Positions 56,206 through 64,000 of a DNA stretch of 64,000 bases are shown piece after piece. Source of the DNA: Vandiemenella viatica (lineage: Eukaryota > Arthropoda > Insecta > Orthoptera > Morabidae); NCBI GenBank assembly GCA_031002005.1, contig JARYHS010009186.1:254105199-254169198 (forward strand), read 5' to 3'. The notes beneath the pieces were generated by a model. It was given only the letters and a program-made list of their open reading frames with translations, searched no databases and was not told where the DNA came from. The position numbers and the translations under genes are program-made. How positions within the stretch are numbered: position 1 is the stretch's first letter; every line of letters begins with the position of its first letter.

Positions 56206-56825
56206 TCCCAACACAACTATTGTCAACGCTAATTTAACATTCCCGTTATTCTGTCATGTATCTTAGTTTGTGCTAGTGCAGAATTCTGAACTATTCGGCT
56301 TCGTAAATACGATTCTGAGCACCTCGAGTTCCATAGTGAAAGACCACTGTGACTTCCAATAGCTGTGAAGGTCACCACTATGATGTGGAATACGCAGTGT
56401 AAGCAGTTGGTGAGGTTATGCTTTGAAGGACAAGTCGTGGAGTTTGGAGGCAGTAGCCCGGGTGAGGTCGGTGCTCGGGTGGAAGCGAGTTTGCCAGCAG
56501 CAGAACAAACCCAATTCGTCGTCGCCGACCACTAACCTCGGACCCAAAGACGCCGCCCCCCCCCCTCCCCCTCCCCTGATCACAATCGAGTTAGGGACCG
56601 CGGCGGCCGCTGCACCAAACTCGATTTCAACTTGCTCCGGAGATATCGGGGCCGGAAGTACAAGACACAGGCCTCCTCCCAGGCTGCGCTCCAGATAAAT
56701 CATCAGGCGGGTAATGGTGCCGGTACTTCAACCTGTGTTACACGATGTCCACGAAAGGAGTCCCAGATTTCAAAATGCAAAATCTCGAAAACAAAGATCG
56801 ACAGAAGAATGCAACAAACAGTATT
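56206..56825. other. Unassigned; GC-rich patch with C-run
   Basis: 56430-56700 is GC-rich, open on both strands for over 90 codons, and contains a C-run near 56551-56575. The bases tttgaaggacaagtcgtgga resemble tttgaaagacgagtcgtgga near 48663, a hint of a shared repeat. No domain recognised. Confidence 0.35.
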
Positions 56826-57180
56826 TTTACTGTCACAATCGCCCATGATGGGCGACTATAGACACGCACGATTGTGTAGAGGGCATAATCGTCTGTGAGT
56901 GGCCATCATCGCCTATAATCGTGAGTAATCGTGAGCGATCGGTTAGTTTTCGGTACATCAAAGGAATGCGTGCCGATGATCATGCGCGTGTCCACCATCA
57001 TTCAGTCGCACGGCAGAGGGCCAAAATATGACTTTTTTCGCAAACAAAGGAGATATTTTTTGCACTAGATATTCAAAGTCGCTTGATGACATGCGATAGA
57101 AGTTATCAAATTCTGATGATGGTTCTGCTAGAAGTTCGGCTAGATGTTTAATCATGGTTTGTTTTTTAAAAATCAAAATC
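56826..57180 (-). mobile_element. Internally deleted PIF/Harbinger element remnant (copy 2)
   Basis: The minus-strand frame 57176-56958 encodes an N-terminal transposase fragment (AELLAEPSSEFDNFYRMSSS, then DFEYLVQKISPLFAKK), after which it enters noncoding DNA. Beyond it, 56826-56940 contains repeated inverted strings: cacaatcgcccatgatgggc, gattgtgtagag, gcctataatcgtgag. These look like the element's terminal region. The same strings make up the 88-bp array in copy 1. No catalytic DDE region remains. Confidence 0.55.
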
Positions 57181-57884
57181 GAGTTTATGGACGGAGAAGT
57201 GAAAACGAAGAAGCAGGCAAGAGCTGCCTCAAATACCTAGCACAATATTTTACATGATTTTTTGTTTTGTTTTTGATTCTCATTCCTATAATGATTATAT
57301 TATGTACTAAGCAAATAGATAGCAGCAGCCTGTGTTATTTTTCTTTGTGCATAGTTTCTGACTTATAATTATTTAATGTTTTCCAGTTATTTCCGGAATA
57401 TTGTAGTCATCACTTCTTTAGTTATACGGTCGCCTTTTCTTCTTTTTTAAATACGTCATAGAAAATATCTGATTAATGAAATATGTGTAAGCCTTTCTTT
57501 GCACTTATCATAACTTTAATGCAGTAAATTAATTATTTTACATTGTTCCGCCATCACCACCCGAAACTACACAGATAACATTTACATCTGACTTCCTTCT
57601 GAGGTTGCACGGTTCGTAAATGGAATTTGCGATGACTGAATTCAATATCACGACCCAGCCATATCTCGCTTAGCAACCAACACAACAAACAAAAACCTAA
57701 CGAAAAACAAAACCTCAAGGAATCTATAAAATTATGCTTGTATAACACAGAGTAACTTATTAATCCGCGATCAGAGCAGGGTATGGTGGAGTTTATTGTC
57801 TTTCGACATTTACTCCAAGATCATTAAGATGGGGTATAGCATTTCTGTAGGTGTGTCTTCTATTATGGATTCTTGTGGCTGCTT

Positions 57885-58095
57885 TTTGTAGGGCACACTG
57901 AAAGACACTGTCTACCGAAACCGTCAAACCACGCTGGAAGAGCATTGATCTATGTGGCTAGTGAATCAATTTCAGTTTTACACATTGCAGGATGTAATGG
58001 CAAATTTCATTCTGTGTTGCCGACACCGCTGTACTTCGAGAGGCGGACATTTTGGAAATATTGTGATGTGATTCATTCATTGCAAACACTGTTTG
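57885..58095 (+). pseudogene. Decayed Tc1/mariner-type transposase fragment (copy 2)
   Basis: Counterpart of 1405-1620: GTLKDTVYRNRQTTLEE and a decayed C-terminus. The WPPYSPD portion lies in the block that is missing from this copy, so only the C-terminal part remains. Confidence 0.5.
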
Positions 58096-61000
58096 CAGAA
58101 GACGAGTTTATATGAGCTGAGCAGCGTACAGCGCCGTCTGTTAACAACTTTTACAAACTTTTGTTTAAACTTCTGTTTCACGATAAAAATACCGTTTGTT
58201 GCCTTCTTCTGTCGTTCTTTGTTTTCGAGAGTTTACATTTTGAAATCAGGGACTTCTTTCGTGGATATCCTGTACTTAATCAATTTCCCAGGAACTACTT
58301 AGCTAAGGTATCAAGCAGATACTACAGATTTGATTTGAATGGAGTTTTCACAATTTGAAACCTTAGGCTGTAACTTAAAAACTGATTTATGTTTTATGAC
58401 TAAGTGAACGTTACAAAGAGCAATAAATAATAACCTGTTCGTTACCTGAACAGATGAGTGCCAAAGATCACACTACATCAACGATAAACATCCGTACTTA
58501 ACCGCAGCAACCACCCAAGATGATACTACATCAAACACAAACACATCATTCTTTGATTTCGGTTAATGTTATTGCTGACTTAGGTTATTTATTTCTTCAG
58601 TTTTGTGGAATATTAAATGCTCAAATACAAGGAAAAGGTGTCATAAACTTTTTTTTTTTTGGTACTGGGGGCTAATAACGCTGACAATTCTAATGTTCTA
58701 ATACAGAATATTATTTCTCATTCTGGCCCAGTGTGCATTTCAACATAACCGCAGCCACGTATTCGTCCATACTTCTAGGTATAATAAATCAGCTGCTAAA
58801 TATGTAACCGTCAGATAATGGTTTTATGACCTTACTACTAAGATGATGAACATGAGCTAAGTCGGAAATGACAAAAATTGGTGGACTTTTGGAAATCGAA
58901 TTTTCATCGAAAATGAATATCGTTTCTTGCCAGGGAAGACCAATTGCATTTTTAATGAAAAGCGCAGTGAAAAAGAAATGAATTAATGCAGTGCCCGGGA
59001 GTCGCGTACTTTACATTCGTCCCTCCACAAGGACGCAACGCCAATTAAAATTACAGTCTCCTTAAAGAGCCCAGACTTTCTCTTTCAGATAAGAAAAATG
59101 AAGACGGCCGAAGGAAATGCTGTTCAAATACTGGCGAGGAGGGAAACCTAATTTAAAACATTTCTGTGCAAACTCCGAAAGAAATGGCGAAGTAGCGCCG
59201 TGCTGGCAGACAAGATTTCTTTCCGATTCCGGAGCAAATAAGGAAATTACTTTCTAACAATGGACGCCGCTCGCGGGAGGGAGGCTCAATTAAAGAATTC
59301 ATTTCTCGGTGGAATAACTCCACACAGACGGCATCATCACACAACGGAGGAACAAAACACAAACCACAGAACGCGAGCCAAAGTTATTACAACTAAACTC
59401 TAACTGCTGCAAAAAGAAAAGACACCAATCTGTTTTGCCTGTTTTCTATTTCTTTCTGATATGCTGACTTTGTTGCTTGATAATAAATCAAAGAACTTCT
59501 AATAAAATACTAATGTTTCTGCGTAAGTAGCCTACTATACTGTTACTCTGCAAGTCATCGCATTGATCCGAATTTCCTATAGCACAAGTGGATACTGGAG
59601 CAATTCTGTGCGAAATATTATGTTCTGAGGGGTCTGTGTTTGTATCAATATTATTTCTAGAGATGAGACAGTCAGTTCGCCCTAAAAGAACGTGATGTGG
59701 GAGCGAGGGTATCCCAAGTTGGCCACTGCACCAAATTCTCGATGCTCTCTCAAGAATTATAGCATAAATAACAGCGTCCGAAAAACTGTTAAAGTATGGC
59801 ACTATGGACTCAAAGTATTTTACAAACGACATGATCAGTTCGTAGAGCACTATCTTTCAAGACTCTTCCTAAAAACCACTCTGTCATATAACGTCTTTAT
59901 TATTGTTACTTAAGAATCCAGACATTATTAAATGAATGTTATTTTGTTACCTAAAATATTTTTAATGTCAAATTATATTATTTAACATAAAAGTCGAATT
60001 ATAAATTAATTACGCAGGCTTTATTTTATTTGATAACACTTTAAAAACCCGTGCTCAGTCCCGCGGGATTGATGCCAATCCCGCAGTGTCCTGTGGGATT
60101 GATAACGCTGCGGAATTGCGATCCTTATTCCCGTCCTTGTCCCTAATGTTCATCCGCCTTTTATGACCTCGAAGAGTCCTAAAGCTCTTTGGGTGAAAGA
60201 AAATATTGACACTGACACTCTTAAACAACAGCATAACCATATACAGTGAGGTACCTTAGTCATATTCATTTCGTTGCATTACGACTCGCAGAAATGATCG
60301 TATCCGGTATGATTTTGTTTTTTGTTTTGTGTTCTGTTTCTTTTTCTTAATTATGGCGTTACGGCTATCTGGCAGCGTGGTCTTGTTAATCAACGCGAAG
60401 GATGCACATTTTTCCACCGCTCCCAATTTCTTTTTCTCTTTATTTTCTCGTCTGGTCGTATAAACTTTCTGAAATAACCCGACACAAGCCCGAGCAATGA
60501 AGGCACACGGTCCGGAATGATTGAAGAAAAAACGGTGCAGTCCGTTTTAATAGTTTATTACAGCGGTTCAGAAAGGAAGACTGCAGTTAGACTTGCCGAT
60601 ACGACCACGAAAAACGAGCGAGGTATACAGAACGAATCCAGGGATCTCTCTTTGACAAAGAAGGTCTCTGTCAGACATATGTAAATTTGGCGGCGGAGCG
60701 ACCGCTGTAAACTATTCTTGCGCCAAGCATAAAAGAAAAAGCCACAATGGCTTTACTACGGGGCTTGGCGGTAATAACTGCGCCACAAAGTCTGGCTTTA
60801 CGATAACAGCTGGCGCGGCCTCTCCGACCTTCTCGGCTTTCCTTAATGTGCTAATGCTCCTAACATAGAGCGTTAAATCTGATTCCAGTTGCACCACGAA
60901 TATTAACGCATAATTTCAAGAATCCAAGGAAAAATTAAATTTATATGCCATCACCGAGTTTGAACAAACATAACATTAAACTTCTGTTGATAAAATATGA

Positions 61001-61198
61001 TTAAATACGTGTTTTTACGAACCGATGACAGCGTTTCAGTAGTCCCGCGCGTTCGGCCACTGTCATGGCTGAATATGTAGTTTAACGTAGAATACGAATC
61101 ACGGAAATCCTGCTGACGATGTTTTAACTAAGCATTTTTGTTGTTACTAAACTCGACAATATTCCTGACTGTTTTCGTGAAATTCACGGTATGACAAT
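58096..61198. other. No recognised gene; duplicate of 1621-4794
   Basis: Nearly identical to copy 1 over most of its length. The 120-codon minus-strand frame 59488-59850 is longer than its copy-1 counterpart (90 codons) because of a local replacement near 59580, but is otherwise unrecognised. Confidence 0.5.
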
Positions 61199-61750
61199 AT
61201 CTTTAATTTAATTTAATTGCAATGGAGCACACACTCACACCACGCCAATCATTTTTTATATTATTATTGTTTCTTAAATAAATTATATGTGTGTGTGAAT
61301 AATTGTATTGATTAAGTAAATTAATTTGTGTTTTTTATGATTTCCACAAGCCGCGGTAGTATAGTCTCTGGTGGAGCGATAGCTAGTGGAGTAATATTCT
61401 TTGACGGGCTCGCTGGTAACATCTGATTATCTCTGAGTTGGCGTCTCATTATCGCAAAGTACGGCCACATATATGAGCTCCGCTGTGTGGAGGTTGTAAT
61501 ATAAATGTGATATGTGTTCGGAATATGTTAATAACTGCTGTTACCAGTATTTAAATGTTCATTTTGAGTAACTGTGTTAAATAAATTGATTCTTTACTTT
61601 GGAACAGTGAATTTATATTTCTATACCAACAACAGTTCCTTTCATTTTGGCAGATCTAAATTTATTAAAAGCATTTTAATTAAACCTAAATGGCACAGCA
61701 TATATATGTTCGTGATGAGGTGGGCCTACTCGTTTATAACACGCTGTGGA
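61199..61750 (+). repeat. X repeat with LINE 3' sliver (duplicate of 4795-5345)
   Basis: Same junction between LINE 3' terminus (ttaattgcaatggagcac) and X as in copy 1, showing that the junction predates the duplication. Confidence 0.75.
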
Positions 61751-62381
61751 AATATTAACCTATGATTGTTCGGAACCTCTTCTGGTGACTGTCGACAGCC
61801 AATTACCCACAATAAGTTCGTAACGGCCACCAATTATTTCCTGCTGAAATCATTACTGCTAACAAAAGGCAAGCTTTGCCGCGATGTGACGTCAGCGCCC
61901 AGCTTCTGTTGCTGGACTAACAGAGATCGAGATTATGAGCGTTCTTGAATAACAATTGCATTTAATTCAGAACTGCGAATAAATTAACTGCTAGAACATC
62001 GAAAGTAAGTGTATGTAATTTAAATTAACGTATTAATTATTAGTTTATTGTTGTTTATTTATATTTGTTGGAAGTAGAAATTTTCGCTATGCTCTGCATC
62101 CATAGATACACAGATAAAAACCTTTAACTTTCGAGCAGCAATATTAGCTGAGTTTAAATTTAACCTTGACCAGAATTACAACTGCGGATGAAAGTAGTTC
62201 TACATCTATCCCCACGTATGCGGCCTGGACCAGAAATTAAAGTAATTTTACGTGGCATAACCCTTTGGGCATAACGTAAGTTGTTAAAATTGATTTTTAG
62301 TTTGCTTTACTTCTACTGACGCGCCTTATTGCTGAAGTGAATATATCAGACGCATGTAAGTGATTCACCAGAATCGAGATG
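61751..62381. other. No gene seen; duplicate of 5346-5967
   Basis: High identity to copy 1; the 60-codon frame at 61766-61948 is preserved but unrecognised. Confidence 0.5.
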
Positions 62382-62473
62382 CAGTGGCGGACCCAGGAGT
62401 TTGGTTTGGGGGGAGGGAGCTAGCATTTGGTTTGGGGGGGGGGAGACTTGACTCCGGCCAGGATCCGTCACTG
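62382..62473. mobile_element. hAT-like mini-MITE (copy 2)
   Basis: Same element as 5968-6056, three bases longer in its G-runs, with the same 8-bp flanks tcgagatg (62374-62381 and 62474-62481). Confidence 0.88.
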
Positions 62474-62656
62474 TCGAGATGTAAACTACAATAGAAATAA
62501 GTACAATATTGAGTTTCATTTTATAACAACTTATTTAGTTAATTTTACCTTCGAAGAAATTACTTGCCACAACATACTATTCGACTCTTTATTCTGACGA
62601 TCTTAGAACCTAGTTATGTAATAAATCTTTTATGTCACACAAAACAATGAAAGATT

Positions 62657-63204
62657 ATGAATGGAGTTCTTCGCGGTGGAGCTCTTTGGTTAGAAGGTTT
62701 CGGACATCGAGCTGTCACTACTGGACAATATCACGTACCGATCGTTGTCTCATTTGATACTGAAATGACCTTTAAAACGTCAAACGTTTCAATAATAACG
62801 CTGCTAGAAGCACGAGAACTTCTTACCGTTGATAACTCAGCTTCATTATGCGGACAGATTTCCACAGATACAGCTCCACTAATATCTGTAAAGCTTTAAA
62901 AGTTTCTAATCCACCGCAACACATAATTTCCTCACAGATCCAACCACACATAAGTCTTGGCCGTGACATCCTGCTTACAACACCTGAAGCTATCCTACAC
63001 CTGATGAAGACAACAGACCCAGCTGTAGAAATGTTGTGTTTATACGGCAAGATCCGGATGAATATCCGAGTAGATTATACTGCATTAGTACGCCGGGAAA
63101 CTGTCACTCACACACAAGCAAGACGATATTCACCCACTCTGTTGCGCATAAAACAGATTGATCAGTTCCCACCTAACTGTAAGAATGAACTACAATTCTC
63201 GTAA
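62657..63204 (+). other. Overlapping open frames of unknown meaning (copy 2)
   Basis: An 80-codon frame (62657-62899) and a 118-codon frame (62848-63204) overlap by about 50 bases. The latter stays open where copy 1 has a 17-bp deletion. Sequence such as EMLCLYGKIRMNIRVDYTAL has no known match. Both-copy preservation is expected from recent duplication. Confidence 0.25.
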
Positions 63205-63355
63205 TTGACCGGCTTGGGCTGTGCGAAAGAACTGTCAACCAAATCACGCCGAGAATATAGCTAGCCAACACAAAAAGGTTAAATAATTCAATTTTCTGAA
63301 AAACGGAGCTTGTAAGCTAGCGATGTCACCCCGACAGTACTCCATTATCTAGGTT

Positions 63356-63373
63356 TTTGTCGTCGTCGTTGTT

Positions 63374-63412
<39 letters not shown>

Positions 63413-63742
63413 GTCGTTGGTTTTTTTCGTCGTCGTTGTGTCGTCATCGTTGTTGTTGTCGTCGTTGTTGTCGTCGTCGTCGTTGTCGTCGTCGTCGTTG
63501 TTTTCGTCGTCGTTGTTGTCGTCGTCGTTGTTGTCGTCGTCGTTGTTGTTGTCGACGTTTTCGTCGTCGTTGTTGTCGTTGTCGTTGTAGTCCTTCGTTG
63601 TTGTAGTTGTTGTCATCGTCGTTGTTTTCGTCGTCGTAGTTGTTGTCGTTGTCGTTGTCGTCGTTGTGTGGTTGTAGTTGTTGTCGTTGTTGCGTTGTTG
63701 CCGTTGTTGTGGTAGTTGTTGTTGTCGTCGTCACTGTTATCT
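63356..63742. repeat. Imperfect (GTY)n trinucleotide microsatellite (copy 2)
   Basis: About 385 bases, longer than copy 1 and with longer pure gtc runs. Opposite-strand frames read as Asp/Asn-, Thr- or Arg/Gln-rich tracts; none is a gene. Confidence 0.95.
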
Positions 63743-64000
63743 TTTTTTACAACATATCTATTCGAAGGCGTAATGCAAATTACACAAAAAATAGACGAAT
63801 TTATAGACAATAGCAAACATTTCCTGACTGCAAGTTAAATTGCTAGTTCTGTGGCCAGTAATTTAAAAATCTAACTATTATTTAAAAAAAATACTGTCAA
63901 CGTTTAATATAGAAAATAATGAACGGTAACGGAGACGATGCGATGTTTGACAGTTGTGTTATCAACCACCACAGAAGGTGCACAAACACACGCAATCGAT

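Larger units (their letters stand above)
56939..64000 (+). repeat. Segmental duplication, copy 2 (open at the right window edge)
   Basis: Direct repeat of 1-7498. Offsets shift from 56938 at the start to 56502 at the end, mostly because about 490 bases of copy 1 are missing after 57773. Smaller differences include 15 bases near 58997 and 35 bases near 58776 missing here, and 17 bases near 62985 present here but absent from copy 1. Landmark order is fully preserved. Confidence 0.95.

Overview
The window is eukaryotic, intron- and repeat-rich, and almost gene-free. It has A+T-rich sequence, isolated GC-rich islands, tRNA-derived SINEs, decayed non-LTR retrotransposons, many short DNA transposons with intact target-site duplications, a satellite array and a 1000-base assembly gap. 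The repeat content suggests an arthropod, most likely a large-genome insect. The main SINE resembles those I know from polyneopteran insects such as grasshoppers, cockroaches and stick insects. That placement is an inference, not a proof. There are no operons, CRISPR arrays or prokaryotic features.

Layout. Positions 1-7498 and 56939-64000 are two direct copies of one segment of at least 7 kb, about 57 kb apart and both cut by the window edges. Each copy carries a PIF/Harbinger transposase remnant, a Tc1/mariner-type remnant, an X repeat next to a LINE 3' end, an 89-92 bp hAT-like MITE and a long GTY microsatellite. Between them, 8-20 kb holds scattered SINE, LINE and hAT fragments. A gap lies at 20013-21012. 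The region 22.3-23.4 kb holds two MITEs flanking the only exon I can support, a GC-rich 3' coding exon at 22714-22881. From 23.9 to 34.3 kb there are LINE fragments and MITEs, including a SINE nested in a LINE. A 1.8 kb hAT-type element fills 35041-36851. The region 37.7-56.2 kb is the densest in repeats, with nested insertions, a LINE reverse transcriptase that is open apart from one early frame slip, and a ~189 bp satellite with an alternating A/B pattern at 53.3-54.0 kb.

How the parts relate. No pathway or gene system is visible; what is readable is a history of insertions. Exact or near-exact 8-bp target duplications date several hAT insertions relative to older hosts: one lies inside a family-1 MITE, another inside a LINE reverse transcriptase motif. 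SINEs sit in a MITE (11-bp duplication), in a LINE and in the 1.8 kb hAT element. At least five copies of one TIR/G-run MITE family occur, plus a second family of the same design.

No clearly new biological system was found. The best leads are the 57-kb-spaced duplication, the two related G-run MITE families, the dimeric satellite, the X repeat that repeatedly abuts LINE sequence, and the unidentified terminal exon at 22.7 kb. All identifications are by eye; no database search was possible.
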